This document shows, piece by piece, positions 27,151 to 35,480 of a stretch of DNA of 64,000 nt (the first letter of the stretch is position 1; each line of letters begins with the position of its first letter). The notes beneath the pieces are model-generated. The model worked only from the letters and a program-made list of their open reading frames with translations, did not search any database and had not been told where the DNA came from. The stretch comes from an uncultured Clostridia bacterium (GTDB lineage: Bacteria; Bacillota; Clostridia; Christensenellales; UBA1242): NCBI GenBank assembly GCA_934778215.1, contig CAKVOE010000001.1:186001-250000 (forward strand), read 5' to 3'. Both the position numbers and the translations under genes were made by a program.

Positions 27151-28164
27151 ATGGCAAAAGTAAAAGTTGGCATTAACGGATTTGGAAGAATTGGAAGACT
27201 TCTTCTCCGTGCTTCAATTAAAAATAATACAAATATTGAAATTGTGGGTGTTAATGACCCATTTTTAACACCAGAATACGCTGCATATATGGTAAAATAC
27301 GATTCTATACATGGTCACTTTGATGGCACAGTAGAAGCTACAAGCGATGCAATTATAGTTAACGGTAAAAAAATTATGTTCTATTCTGAAAGAGAACCAG
27401 AACTTATTCCTTGGAAGGCTTGCGGAGCAGAATATGTTGCAGAAGCAACAGGTAAGTTTACCGATTTAGAGGGTGCATCTAAGCACTTAACAGCGGGCGC
27501 AAAAAAAGTTGTAATTACTGCACCGGGCAAAAATGGTGTTCCTGTATTTGTAATGGGCGTTAACGAAAATGATTACAAACCTAATATGAACGTTGTATCT
27601 AATGCAAGTTGTACAACAAATTGTTTGGCTCCATTAGCAAAAGTTATCAATGATAATTTTGGTATAGAAGAAGGTTTGATGACAACAGTGCATTCTACAA
27701 CAGCAACCCAATTAACGGTTGATGGCTCATCAAAAAAAGATTGGAGGGGTGGTCGTGCTGCTAGCGGAAATATTATTCCTTCATCAACAGGTGCTGCAAA
27801 GATGGTAGGAGAAGTTATCCCTTCACTAAAAGGAAAACTAACAGGTATGTCATTTAGAGTTCCTACTCTTGATGTTTCGGTTGTAGATTTGACTTGCAGA
27901 CTAAAAAAGAGTTGTACCTATGAAGATATTAAGGCTGTTATGAAAAAAGCAAGTATGACAACGCTAAAAAATATCGTAGGATACACAGAAGAACCTGTTG
28001 TTTCTACCGATTTTATTGGCGAAGTTTGCACATCGGTATTTGATGCAAGTGCAGGAATTATGCTAAATCCTAACTTTGTTAAATTGGTGGCTTGGTATGA
28101 TAACGAGTGGGGATACTCTTGCAAGGTTCTTGACCTAATTGAACATATGTCTAAAACAAAATAA
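27151..28164 (+). CDS. gap: Glyceraldehyde-3-phosphate dehydrogenase, type I
   Basis: The 337-residue protein oxidises and phosphorylates glyceraldehyde 3-phosphate with NAD in glycolysis. Visible marks are the Rossmann start VGINGFGRIGRLLLRA, the catalytic SNASCTTNCLAP with the active-site cysteine near residue 152, TTVHSTTATQ with the catalytic histidine, RVPTLDVSVVDLT and WYDNEWGYS near the end. The length is that of the family. AAGGAG precedes ATG 27151 and a strong terminator follows, so it is probably monocistronic. Together with fba about 5 kb away it gives a partial glycolytic neighbourhood. Confidence 0.97.
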   Translation: MAKVKVGINGFGRIGRLLLRASIKNNTNIEIVGVNDPFLTPEYAAYMVKYDSIHGHFDGTVEATSDAIIVNGKKIMFYSEREPELIPWKACGAEYVAEATGKFTDLEGASKHLTAGAKKVVITAPGKNGVPVFVMGVNENDYKPNMNVVSNASCTTNCLAPLAKVINDNFGIEEGLMTTVHSTTATQLTVDGSSKKDWRGGRAASGNIIPSSTGAAKMVGEVIPSLKGKLTGMSFRVPTLDVSVVDLTCRLKKSCTYEDIKAVMKKASMTTLKNIVGYTEEPVVSTDFIGEVCTSVFDASAGIMLNPNFVKLVAWYDNEWGYSCKVLDLIEHMSKTK

Positions 28165-28182
28165 TTGTACATAATTTTAAGA

Positions 28183-28210
28183 GTTGAGAGATTTTTCTCT
28201 CAACTTTTTT
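28183..28210 (+). terminator. Terminator of gap
   Basis: GTTGAGAGA (28183-28191) and TCTCTCAAC (28196-28204) form a perfect 9-base-pair stem with a TTTT loop, followed by six T. Confidence 0.9.
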
Positions 28211-28233
28211 ATGTAAGCATTATTTTAAAATAG

Positions 28234-28262
28234 TTGTCAAAACTCTAAATATATGTTATTAT
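28234..28262 (+). promoter_or_regulatory. Promoter of the zinc-ribbon/TM2 gene
   Basis: TTGTCA (28234-28239) and TATTAT (28257-28262) are 17 bases apart. The expected transcript start near 28269 lies downstream of the in-frame ATG at 28253 and supports the TTG start at 28298. Confidence 0.7.
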
Positions 28263-28297
28263 ATATGATATATATTAAATTAGGAGGAGTGCTATCA

Positions 28298-29146
28298 TTG
28301 AAAAAAATTTGCAGATATTGTTTTAATTTTGTCGATAAAAGTTGCAAAATTTGCCCAATTTGTCATAGGCGTGTAGATGGTAAAAGTGATGCAAGGGTAA
28401 GCGACCTTGGCAACACAAAACAAAAAGTAGAACTAAAAGAAATTGATAATACTCCACAAATTGATGAATCCCAAATTCACAAAATTAAGTGGATTCCTAA
28501 AAAAAAGCGTGAGGGATATCAAAAAGAAAAGGAAGATAAAAAATCTAAAACGATAAGATTAGAAGGGGTGCACTTAGATGTACTTAGCCAATCAATTTTT
28601 GGTGCAGATAACAAAAAAAATAAATACACGCCAAAGCCTTCTAGTGGAATTTTATCTGAAGACGATTATAAGTTAGAGAAATTAAAATGGTGGGAAATTT
28701 ATAAAAGAGCAGACCGTTGGCTTGTAAGACGAAAATTAAATCGAACCATCAAAAAACAATCATGCGTAAAACCGGCAAGAATTAGTCAGACATTAATGGT
28801 TGTGCTTTCTCTTTTGACGGGGTATTTAGGATTGCATGACTTTTATGCAAAAAATTATAAGCGTGGAGCCATAACTCTTGGACTTTTTGCTTGGAGTATT
28901 ACACTGGTTGCACTTATGGACGTTTGGCCGTGGCTAATAAATGTTCAATATTCGCTTATAGCCTTTCCGGGTTTGGTATGTGTTATGCTGTGGCTTTGGG
29001 ATTTTGTGGCTATAATTTTTAAAAGATATGTGTATAACGAATCAAAGTTAAATTTTATATATAGTTTAGACGTAGAAACTCGTGCTTGGGTTGGAAACAA
29101 ATATATAAGTGTTCCAAATTGGTATGAGTACAAAAAGGATAATTAG
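28298..29146 (+). CDS. Zinc-ribbon and TM2-domain membrane protein
   Basis: I place the start at TTG 28298, nine bases after TAGGAGG; the in-frame ATG at 28253 overlaps the promoter. The 282-residue product begins with a CxxC...CxxC zinc ribbon (CRYCF, CPICHRR; residues 4-25). A charged linker of about 140 residues follows. The C-terminal membrane part is a TM2 domain starting SQTLMVVLSLLTGYLGLHDF, with the GxxGxHxFY core and the conserved Gly-rich second helix; it adds an extra helix and a short C-terminal tail. TM2 proteins are membrane proteins of poorly defined function. It ends one base before mnmA and is probably cotranscribed with it. Confidence 0.8.
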   Translation: MKKICRYCFNFVDKSCKICPICHRRVDGKSDARVSDLGNTKQKVELKEIDNTPQIDESQIHKIKWIPKKKREGYQKEKEDKKSKTIRLEGVHLDVLSQSIFGADNKKNKYTPKPSSGILSEDDYKLEKLKWWEIYKRADRWLVRRKLNRTIKKQSCVKPARISQTLMVVLSLLTGYLGLHDFYAKNYKRGAITLGLFAWSITLVALMDVWPWLINVQYSLIAFPGLVCVMLWLWDFVAIIFKRYVYNESKLNFIYSLDVETRAWVGNKYISVPNWYEYKKDN

Positions 29147-29147
29147 T

Positions 29148-30230
29148 ATGATAGTAGTAGGAATGAGTGGAGGGGTAGATTCATCTGTTGTTGCAAAACT
29201 ACTAAAAGACCAAGGATACGATGTTGTTGGCTTGTTTATGAAAAATTGGGAAGAAAAGGACGAAAACGGGGTTTGCACATCAGAAAAAGACTTTCAAGAT
29301 GTAAAAAATGTTTGTAGTCAAATTCAAATTCCCTATTACAGTGTAAATTTTGCAAAAGAGTATATGGATAGGGTTTTTAGTTATTTTTTGGAGGAATATA
29401 GCGCAGGCAGAACTCCTAATCCCGATGTTTTATGCAACAGAGAGATTAAGTTTGGACCATTTTTAGATTATGCAAAAAAACTTGGAGCAGAAAAAATTGC
29501 AACGGGGCATTATGCAAGAATTGAAGAAAAAAATGGATTATTTTACTTAAAAAAAGCGGTAGACCAAAATAAAGATCAAACCTATTTTTTAAATCAATTA
29601 AATCAATATCAACTAAGTCAGGTTATGTTTCCAATAGGGCATTTAGAAAAACCCGAACTAAGGAAGTTGGCGGAAAAATACGGTCTTAGCACCAGCCATA
29701 AAAAAGATAGCACTGGCATTTGTTTTATTGGAGAAAGAAATTTTAAGGAATTTTTAAAAGGATACCTTCCTGCAAAAAAAGGCGAAATTAAAGATTACAA
29801 AACGGGAGAGAAATTAGGAACGCACGATGGATTAATGTACTATACATTAGGACAGCGTAAAGGTCTAGGTATTGGTGGGCGTCATGACGGAAGCGGAGAA
29901 GCGTGGTTTGTATGCGATAAAGATTTAAAAAACAACATTCTTTATGTTACTCAGGGCGAACAGGACGTTTTGTTTAGCAAGGGTCTAAAAAGTGGTGTTA
30001 TAAATTGGATTCCAAAACGGCCGGAGTGTAACGAACTAGATTTATATGCAAAATTTAGATATCGTCAACCCGAACAAAAGGTTCATGTAAAAATAAATGA
30101 AGATGGTTCTACAATCGTAAAGTTTTATGAGCCACAGCGTGCTATTACGCCGGGACAATTTGTTGTTTTTTATGATGATGAGTATTGTCTTGGTGGTGGC
30201 GTTATTGAAGAAGTTATAAAGGAGTTTTAA
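29148..30230 (+). CDS. mnmA: tRNA-specific 2-thiouridylase MnmA
   Basis: The 360-residue enzyme makes the 2-thiouridine at the wobble position 34 of tRNA-Lys, -Glu and -Gln, using ATP and a sulfur relay. The PP-loop GMSGGVDSSV is near residues 5-14. The first catalytic cysteine lies in DVLCNREIKFG and the second in STGICFIGER, and the C-terminal domain ends QRAITPGQFVVFY. ATG 29148 follows an AAAGGAT site; a longer in-frame start at 29109 would overlap the upstream gene. trpS begins directly after its stop, so the two are cotranscribed. Confidence 0.95.
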   Translation: MIVVGMSGGVDSSVVAKLLKDQGYDVVGLFMKNWEEKDENGVCTSEKDFQDVKNVCSQIQIPYYSVNFAKEYMDRVFSYFLEEYSAGRTPNPDVLCNREIKFGPFLDYAKKLGAEKIATGHYARIEEKNGLFYLKKAVDQNKDQTYFLNQLNQYQLSQVMFPIGHLEKPELRKLAEKYGLSTSHKKDSTGICFIGERNFKEFLKGYLPAKKGEIKDYKTGEKLGTHDGLMYYTLGQRKGLGIGGRHDGSGEAWFVCDKDLKNNILYVTQGEQDVLFSKGLKSGVINWIPKRPECNELDLYAKFRYRQPEQKVHVKINEDGSTIVKFYEPQRAITPGQFVVFYDDEYCLGGGVIEEVIKEF

Positions 30231-31271
30231 ATGGAAAGTAAAAAGAGATTTCTAACGGGTACAAGACCCACAGGGCCTCTTCATATTGGGCATCTTGCAG
30301 GGGCGGTTTCTATGTGGGTAAAACTTCAAAACGAAGAAAAATATGACCCGTTTGTATTTATTGCAGATGTTCAAGCCTTAACAGACAATGCTGATAATCC
30401 CCAAAAAATTAAAAACGGAGTAGAGGAGTTAATGCTAGATTATTTGGCTTGCGGACTAGACCCTAAAAAGACAACGCTGTTTATACAAAGTCAAATACCT
30501 GCACTTAACGAACTTACAATGTATTATATGAATCTTGTTACGCTTGCACGGTTAGAAAGGAACCCGACAGTAAAAACCGAAATAGCAAACAAGCAGTATG
30601 GTAATAGTATACCGGCTGGGTTTTTAACCTATCCTATATCGCAAACGGCAGACATAACGGCGTTTGATGCCGAACTTGTGCCGGCGGGAGAAGACCAATC
30701 TCCTATGATTGAGCAGGCGAGAGAAATTGTTCGCACCTTTAACAGAATTTATGGGGAGGGCACTTTGGTTGAACCCAATATGATGCTTGCAGATATCAAA
30801 AGTGCAAGAAGAATTCCGGGGACGGACGGAAATTTGAAGATGGGCAAATCTTTGGGAAATTGCATCTATTTAAAAGATGAACCCGAAGTAATAAAACAAA
30901 AAATTATGGCAATGTACACAGACCCAAATCATGTAAAAATTAGCGATCCTGGGGACACTAAAAATAATCCGGTATTTATTTATTTGGACGCTTTTTGTAA
31001 AGACAGAGAAAAATTTGAAGAAATGAAAGCAAACTACGAAAAAGGGGGGCTTGGAGATGTGGTTTGCAAAAAGTATTTAAACGAAGTTATGCAAGAGTTG
31101 CTTGCTCCAATTAGAGAGCGCCGAAAAGAACTTGAGAAAAATATGGACTATGTTTATAAAATTTTTGAAGAGGGTTCAAAAAAAGCAAACGCAATAGCCG
31201 AAGAAACGCTAAAAAGAGTCAGACAAGCAATCGGGTTAGAGTATTTTAAAAATAGAGCGGTAGATGCGTAA
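30231..31271 (+). CDS. trpS: Tryptophanyl-tRNA synthetase
   Basis: The 346-residue class I enzyme charges tRNA-Trp. The HIGH-type signature is TGPLHIGHLAGA near residues 12-23. The KMSKS loop reads KMGKS (near residue 204), a conservative variant of the loop. Other family marks are AGEDQSPMIEQARE and the IYLDAFCKD region. Its ATG abuts the mnmA stop, and its TAA overlaps the ATG of the next gene by one base (TAATG), so translation of the run is probably coupled. No T-box leader is visible upstream. Confidence 0.95.
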   Translation: MESKKRFLTGTRPTGPLHIGHLAGAVSMWVKLQNEEKYDPFVFIADVQALTDNADNPQKIKNGVEELMLDYLACGLDPKKTTLFIQSQIPALNELTMYYMNLVTLARLERNPTVKTEIANKQYGNSIPAGFLTYPISQTADITAFDAELVPAGEDQSPMIEQAREIVRTFNRIYGEGTLVEPNMMLADIKSARRIPGTDGNLKMGKSLGNCIYLKDEPEVIKQKIMAMYTDPNHVKISDPGDTKNNPVFIYLDAFCKDREKFEEMKANYEKGGLGDVVCKKYLNEVMQELLAPIRERRKELEKNMDYVYKIFEEGSKKANAIAEETLKRVRQAIGLEYFKNRAVDA

Positions 31272-31468
31272 TGGAAGAGGTTAATACAAAACAAAGAATA
31301 GAAGAACTTGAAAACGAGCATAAACAAATTGAAGAGTTAATACAAGAACTTCGAAAAAAAAGACACATAGGAATGGACGATGACAGGGCAGAAGATATAG
31401 TTGAGGAATATTATAGGGACTTGCTAGCAATCGAAAGAGAACTTGATGTACTAAAACAACAATTATAA
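31271..31468 (+). CDS. Small coiled-coil protein, 65 aa
   Basis: The start overlaps the trpS stop (TAATG). The product is almost entirely a charged helix with heptad-like spacing (IEELENEHKQIEELIQELRK, then ELDVLKQQL). A short break at GMDDD suggests an antiparallel helical hairpin. There is no membrane segment. Coupling to trpS and the location before proS suggest cotranscription with translation genes, but no function is recognised. Confidence 0.7.
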   Translation: MEEVNTKQRIEELENEHKQIEELIQELRKKRHIGMDDDRAEDIVEEYYRDLLAIERELDVLKQQL

Positions 31469-31484
31469 AAGGTAGGAATTTAGT

Positions 31485-31856
31485 ATGAAAAAAGCAATAG
31501 TATATGTCTTAAAATATGGAGATGAAACAAAACTACTCGCACAGGCAGATGGGACCGAAAAAGAAAACTTAACACTTTATGATATGCTAGACACAAAAAC
31601 AAACTTGTATGCAATTTCTGAAAAGTGCAAGACGGGTACTGGTAAAAAACAAAAGGCAGAAATGCGTATCATAATAGTAGATGAAAACAATCAACCAGAT
31701 AAAAAATGGCAGTTTGTTGGTAGGCTTATTGATATTGATAAAGAAGGTACTAGCATAAAAGATGATATTGTAAAAGATAAGTCAAAATTAAAGTCATATT
31801 ATAACTATGTAAACAAATTAATAGAAAAAACTACAGAAGATGTTGGAGAAAAATAA
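31485..31856 (+). CDS. Unrecognised small protein, 123 aa
   Basis: AGGTAGGAAT lies upstream of ATG 31485, and the stop overlaps the proS start (TAATG at 31854-31858). The product is soluble and charged with a beta-rich N-terminal half (KKAIVYVLKYGDETKLLAQ; AEMRIIIVDENNQPDKKWQF) and a Lys-rich helical end. No known domain is recognised. Its placement between trpS and proS in one tightly spaced run suggests coexpression with translation genes. Confidence 0.7.
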   Translation: MKKAIVYVLKYGDETKLLAQADGTEKENLTLYDMLDTKTNLYAISEKCKTGTGKKQKAEMRIIIVDENNQPDKKWQFVGRLIDIDKEGTSIKDDIVKDKSKLKSYYNYVNKLIEKTTEDVGEK

Positions 31857-33280
31857 TGAAAAATAAAGCAATTACTTCAAGAGATGAAGACTTTGCACAA
31901 TGGTATACAGATATTGTGCGTGCTGCACACCTTGCAGATTATTCAAATACAAAGGGTTGTGTTGTGTTTGAGCCAAACGGCTTTGCCATTTGGGAAAGAA
32001 TGCAACAAGAATTAGATAAAATGTTTAAAGAAACAGGGCATGTGAATGTTTATATGCCTATGTTAATTCCTGAATCATTAATGAAGAAGGAGGCGGAACT
32101 TATAGAAGGTTTTGCACCCGAAGGTGCATGGGTAACCGAAGGTGGCGGTAAACCATTGGAAGAAAGACTTATGGTTAGACCAACCAGTGAAACGTTATTT
32201 AGTGATTATTATGCAAACAAGGTTAAGTCTTATAGAGATTTACCAAAACTTTATAACCAATGGTGTAGCGTAATGAGATGGGAAAAGGAAACTCGCCCAT
32301 TTCTTCGCACCCGTGAATTTTTGTGGCAAGAGGGTCATACAATTCATGAGAGTGCAAAAGAAGCGGAAGAAGAAACGCTAAGAATGTTAAATATATATAA
32401 GAGATTCTTTGAAGAGTATTTAGCAATTCCTGTTATAACCGGAAGAAAAACAGAAAAGGAAAAATTTGCCGGGGCGGAATATACTTGCACGGTTGAGTCA
32501 CTTATGTACAATGGTGTTTGCCTTCAAAGTGCAACCAGCCATTACTTTGGACAAAAGTTTTCTAAGGCTTATGGAATTCAGTTTTTAAACAGAGAAAACA
32601 AGTGGGAAAACGCCTATCAGACATCGTGGGGTGCGTCTACAAGAATGATTGGCGGGCTTATTATGGTTCATAGTGACGACAATGGACTTGTTTTACCTCC
32701 AAAAATTGCACCACGCCAAGTTGTAATTGTGCCAATAACTGCCGATGAAGAAGTTTTAAGTGTTTGCCATGACATTTTGGGCAAGTTAAAAAATGCTGGA
32801 ATTACTGCATTTGTTGACGAAACAGAAAGGTCTTCTGGTTTTAAGTTTGCTGAGCATGAGGTCAACGGTATACCAGTAAGGGTAGAGGTCGGCAAAAGAG
32901 ATTTAGAAAACGGTACAATAACTCTTGCAAGAAGAGATACCAGAGAAAGAATAACCATTGCAAAAAATAGCGATATTGTTAGTGCTTGCAGACAATTAAT
33001 GGACGAAATACAAAAAAATCTATATGTTACAGCACTAGAAAGAAACAAATTAAAAACTTATGAAGCACATAATTTAGACGATGTAAAAAAGATTATGGAA
33101 TCAAAACCGGGATTTGTTTATGCCGATTGGTGCGGTAGTCTTGACTGCGAAATGAAAATGAAGGAAATTAGAGGAACGAAGTCAAGATGTATTGTTGAAA
33201 ACCATAAGATGATAGATGGCAACTGTGTGGTTTGTGGAAAAGAAGCAAAACATACTGTCGTTTGGGGTATTCAATACTAA
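31856..33280 (+). CDS. proS: Prolyl-tRNA synthetase, archaeal/eukaryal type
   Basis: The 474-residue class II synthetase charges tRNA-Pro. Motif 2 reads RWEKETRPFLRTREFLWQEG and motif 3 is in GASTRMIGGLIMVHSDDNG; there is no INS editing insert. The anticodon-binding domain (about 285-390) is followed by the C-terminal zinc-type domain typical of this class, with Cys at WCGSLDCE, RCIVE and CVVCG and a Tyr end (VVWGIQY). This is the ProRS form found in archaea, eukaryotes and some bacteria such as mycoplasmas and many Bacillota. A second ProRS of the bacterial form lies at 55265, which makes this copy the likely housekeeping enzyme. Confidence 0.95.
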   Translation: MKNKAITSRDEDFAQWYTDIVRAAHLADYSNTKGCVVFEPNGFAIWERMQQELDKMFKETGHVNVYMPMLIPESLMKKEAELIEGFAPEGAWVTEGGGKPLEERLMVRPTSETLFSDYYANKVKSYRDLPKLYNQWCSVMRWEKETRPFLRTREFLWQEGHTIHESAKEAEEETLRMLNIYKRFFEEYLAIPVITGRKTEKEKFAGAEYTCTVESLMYNGVCLQSATSHYFGQKFSKAYGIQFLNRENKWENAYQTSWGASTRMIGGLIMVHSDDNGLVLPPKIAPRQVVIVPITADEEVLSVCHDILGKLKNAGITAFVDETERSSGFKFAEHEVNGIPVRVEVGKRDLENGTITLARRDTRERITIAKNSDIVSACRQLMDEIQKNLYVTALERNKLKTYEAHNLDDVKKIMESKPGFVYADWCGSLDCEMKMKEIRGTKSRCIVENHKMIDGNCVVCGKEAKHTVVWGIQY

Positions 33281-33330
33281 ATCCTTAATAAATATTAATA
33301 GCCTTATTTGGCATATACCAATAGTTTTTA

Positions 33331-33359
33331 TTGACAAAAGTGAAAAATTGTTGTATTCT
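33331..33359 (+). promoter_or_regulatory. Promoter of the heavy-metal exporter gene
   Basis: TTGACA (33331-33336) and TATTCT (33354-33359) are 17 bases apart. The transcript should start near 33366, which rules out the longer reading frame from 33216. Confidence 0.8.
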
Positions 33360-33381
33360 CTCCTTTGTATAGGGAGAGAAT
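33355..33381. promoter_or_regulatory. Inverted repeat over -10 and ribosome-binding site, putative operator
   Basis: ATTCTCTCC (33355-33363) and GGAGAGAAT (33373-33381) are perfect 9-base arms with a 9-base spacer. The left arm overlaps the -10 element and is mostly not transcribed, so this is more likely a DNA operator for a repressor than an RNA hairpin. A metal-responsive regulator would fit the downstream gene; none is encoded nearby. Confidence 0.55.
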
Positions 33382-33386
33382 TTTTT

Positions 33387-34313
33387 ATGTGGGAAACATT
33401 GTTAGATGCATTAGTTGACACGCTTAAAGTTTTACCAGTATTGTTTGTTGTATATATGCTTCTAGAATTATTGGAATATAAGGGCGTAATGAAGTTTGAA
33501 AACTCCAAACTTTTAAAGGGTAAGGCATCTCCTGTTTTTGGTTCGCTTTTTGGTTGTGTTCCACAATGCGGTTTTAGCGTAATATCAACCGACTTGTATA
33601 GCGAAAGGAAAATTTCTATAGGTGCTTTGATTGCGGTATATATTGCAACTAGCGATGAAGCAATTCCTATAATGATTGCACAAGTTGACGCCATACCAAA
33701 AATGTTTTTATTAATAGCAGTAAAAATAGTTATGGGAATTTCTGTTGGCTATCTTGCAATTGTTTTGTATGATAAAATATTTAAAAACAATAGCAATTTG
33801 GTAGGACAGAATAGTGAAGTGCCTAAAAGTACAGACGGTGCAACTGCTAGCAAAAGTGACGACCAAAAAATTGCAAAAGAACACCACCCAGTTCATGGCT
33901 GTTGTAAGCACGATATAGAACAGCAAAAGTTTGACTGGATTCACCCAATTTTGCACTGTTTAAAAATTTCGGCGTTTATTCTTATTGTAAATATTGTTTT
34001 GGGTATCATTATTTATTATGTTACTGAAGAAAAATTGATTGCATTTTTGGAAAAGAGTTCAAGTTTTCAACCACTTTTTGCTGTAATTATTGGACTTATT
34101 CCAAACTGTGCATCTTCTCTTGTAATTACAGAACTTTATTTGGCGGGCGGATTATCTTTTGGTTCTATTGTGGCAGGGCTTTCTGTAAACGCAGGGCTTG
34201 GTCTGGTGGTTTTATTTAAGCAGAATAAAAACTGGAAAGAAAATTTATTTATTATACTAATGCTTGTTATTCCAAGTTTAATTGTTGGCTACGGAATTCA
34301 CCTATTATTTTAG
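33387..34313 (+). CDS. Putative heavy-metal exporter, ArsP_2-like 10TM family
   Basis: I start at ATG 33387 because the promoter ends at 33359; GGGAGAG is the ribosome-binding site. The 308-residue membrane protein has two related halves of about four to five helices each. The first half carries GCVPQCGFS followed by ATSDEAIPIM and the second GLIPNCASSLVITELY, the paired Pro/Cys signature of the ArsP_2-like putative metal exporters (also annotated as putative manganese or arsenic efflux). The halves are joined by a cytoplasmic His/Cys-rich linker, KEHHPVHGCCKHD (residues about 170-185), a likely metal site. The transported ion cannot be read from the sequence. Confidence 0.75.
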   Translation: MWETLLDALVDTLKVLPVLFVVYMLLELLEYKGVMKFENSKLLKGKASPVFGSLFGCVPQCGFSVISTDLYSERKISIGALIAVYIATSDEAIPIMIAQVDAIPKMFLLIAVKIVMGISVGYLAIVLYDKIFKNNSNLVGQNSEVPKSTDGATASKSDDQKIAKEHHPVHGCCKHDIEQQKFDWIHPILHCLKISAFILIVNIVLGIIIYYVTEEKLIAFLEKSSSFQPLFAVIIGLIPNCASSLVITELYLAGGLSFGSIVAGLSVNAGLGLVVLFKQNKNWKENLFIILMLVIPSLIVGYGIHLLF

Positions 34314-34377
34314 TGAATTACCATCAAAAAATTGGCAATACTTTATGGTAAAATGTGTTACTTATTAAAAATAATAG

Positions 34378-34406
34378 TTGACACAAGTTGTTTTTTGTGA
34401 TATATT
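34378..34406 (+). promoter_or_regulatory. Promoter of the tRNA pair
   Basis: TTGACA (34378-34383) and TATATT (34401-34406) are separated by 17 bases, 37 bases before tRNA-Cys. Confidence 0.75.
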
Positions 34407-34442
34407 TATTTTGTTGTATTAAAGGTGCTTAATACAACCTTT

Positions 34443-34516
<74 letters not shown>

Positions 34517-34518
34517 AC

Positions 34519-34605
34519 GCCGATGTGGCGGAATAGGCAGACGCAAGGGACTTAAAATCCCTCGAGGGAAACTTCGTGCCGGTTCAAGTCCGGCCATCGG
34601 CACCA
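34519..34605 (+). tRNA. tRNA-Leu (TAA), CCA encoded
   Basis: The acceptor arms GCCGATG and CATCGGC pair, followed by ACCA. The anticodon loop CTTAAAA gives TAA, leucine. The 87-base length includes the long variable arm (TCGAGGGAAACTTCG region) expected for leucine tRNAs. It is two bases after tRNA-Cys and in the same transcript. Confidence 0.95.
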
Positions 34606-34607
34606 AC

Positions 34608-34643
34608 AATCTGAATCGGTTTAAAACTGGTTCAGATTTTTTT
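34608..34643 (+). terminator. Terminator of the tRNA pair
   Basis: AATCTGAA (34608-34615) pairs with TTCAGATT (34631-34638), with inner pairing of CGGTTT and AAACTG, followed by a T-run. Confidence 0.85.
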
Positions 34644-34652
34644 GTTTTTCTA

Positions 34653-34680
34653 TTGATAATTTTTGAATATTTGATATAAT
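34653..34680 (+). promoter_or_regulatory. Promoter of the LRR_5 protein gene
   Basis: TTGATA (34653-34658) and TATAAT (34675-34680) have a 16-base spacer. Confidence 0.6.
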
Positions 34681-34707
34681 GGTTTAACAAGCGGGGGAGG
34701 GTTAATT

Positions 34708-35175
34708 ATGCGACAGAAGAATTATAAAAATCATAGCAATATTAGCAATGTTAAAAAAGATGTTATATTAAATGGGCAAGTATATTTGGGAGAATATGAA
34801 GAAAGGAGAATTCAGTCGTTGCTTGATGAAAATGGAGTAACGGTTATCGGAAGAGGCGCCTTTCGTGATGTTGTGGCAAGTGTTATAAAACTGCCTCGAA
34901 CGGTAAAAAGAGTTGCAACCAACGCCTTTTTAAATTGCCAGATAGAGAGTTTGGTTGTAGAGGGGAGTGAAACCGTTATTGAAAGGAATGCTTTTTTAAA
35001 TTGCAAAACTGCAAATATATTTTTTGATGATGGTGTAATTAAAAAAATCAATCAAATAGATGAAGAGAAAAATTATTTGCGATATATTGGCTTTATAAAC
35101 TGTAACACTATAATTAGGCGTATAAAAAATTTACAACAAGAAGTCAAAGGAAACGAAGAGCAAGGCGAAAGGTAA
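34708..35175 (+). CDS. Small BspA-like leucine-rich-repeat (LRR_5) protein
   Basis: ATG 34708 follows GGGGGAGGG. The 155-residue protein carries about three LRR_5 repeats between residues 48 and 118 (GRGAFRD..IKLPRTVKRV; ATNAFLNCQIESLVV; IERNAFLNCKTANIFF), the BspA-like type in which each unit ends with an 'aF.nC' step. It has no signal peptide or anchor, whereas many BspA-like proteins are secreted, so it is probably cytoplasmic. The C-terminus is helical and charged. A binding role is likely; the partner is unknown. Confidence 0.75.
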   Translation: MRQKNYKNHSNISNVKKDVILNGQVYLGEYEERRIQSLLDENGVTVIGRGAFRDVVASVIKLPRTVKRVATNAFLNCQIESLVVEGSETVIERNAFLNCKTANIFFDDGVIKKINQIDEEKNYLRYIGFINCNTIIRRIKNLQQEVKGNEEQGER

Positions 35176-35235
35176 TTAAAAATTAATTTTACAGATTGAT
35201 TTTATGTGATTATAAAAAGTATAGTGTATAACAAT

Positions 35236-35279
35236 AAGAGTAGTGGCTGGTACTATATGCAAAGCAATACTCTTTTTTT
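35236..35279 (+). terminator. Possible terminator after the LRR_5 gene
   Basis: AAGAGTA (35236-35242) pairs with TACTCTT (35268-35274), followed by a T-run. The 25-base loop is long for an intrinsic terminator. Confidence 0.5.
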
Positions 35280-35421
35280 GTTTTTAAAACTTTTGTAAAA
35301 CAATTAATAGCAGATTGATTAAAAGGTAAAAGTGCAAATTGCTTAAAGACAAATTTTTGGAGATAGCGGGCAATTACCAAAATTAAATTTTTTAAATAAG
35401 CGTTTTTTTGCTTAAAAGTTG

Positions 35422-35450
35422 TTGAATTGTTTTGATAAAAATGTTAAACT
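35422..35450 (+). promoter_or_regulatory. Promoter of the 344-aa gene
   Basis: TTGAAT (35422-35427) and TAAACT (35445-35450) are 17 bases apart. Confidence 0.55.
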
Positions 35451-35480
35451 TTATGTAACATAATCAAAGGCGGTGTGCTT

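Larger units (their letters stand above)
35176..35480 (+). other. Intergenic region between the LRR_5 gene and the 344-aa gene
   Basis: This roughly 305-base stretch holds a terminator-like hairpin (35236-35279) and a promoter (35422-35450). I see no gene in it. Confidence 0.6.

Noticed and set aside
34320..34356. Inverted repeat TTACCAT...ATGGTAA after the metal exporter as a terminator
   Set aside because: The loop is about 20 bases and there is no T-run, so it is not a credible intrinsic terminator.
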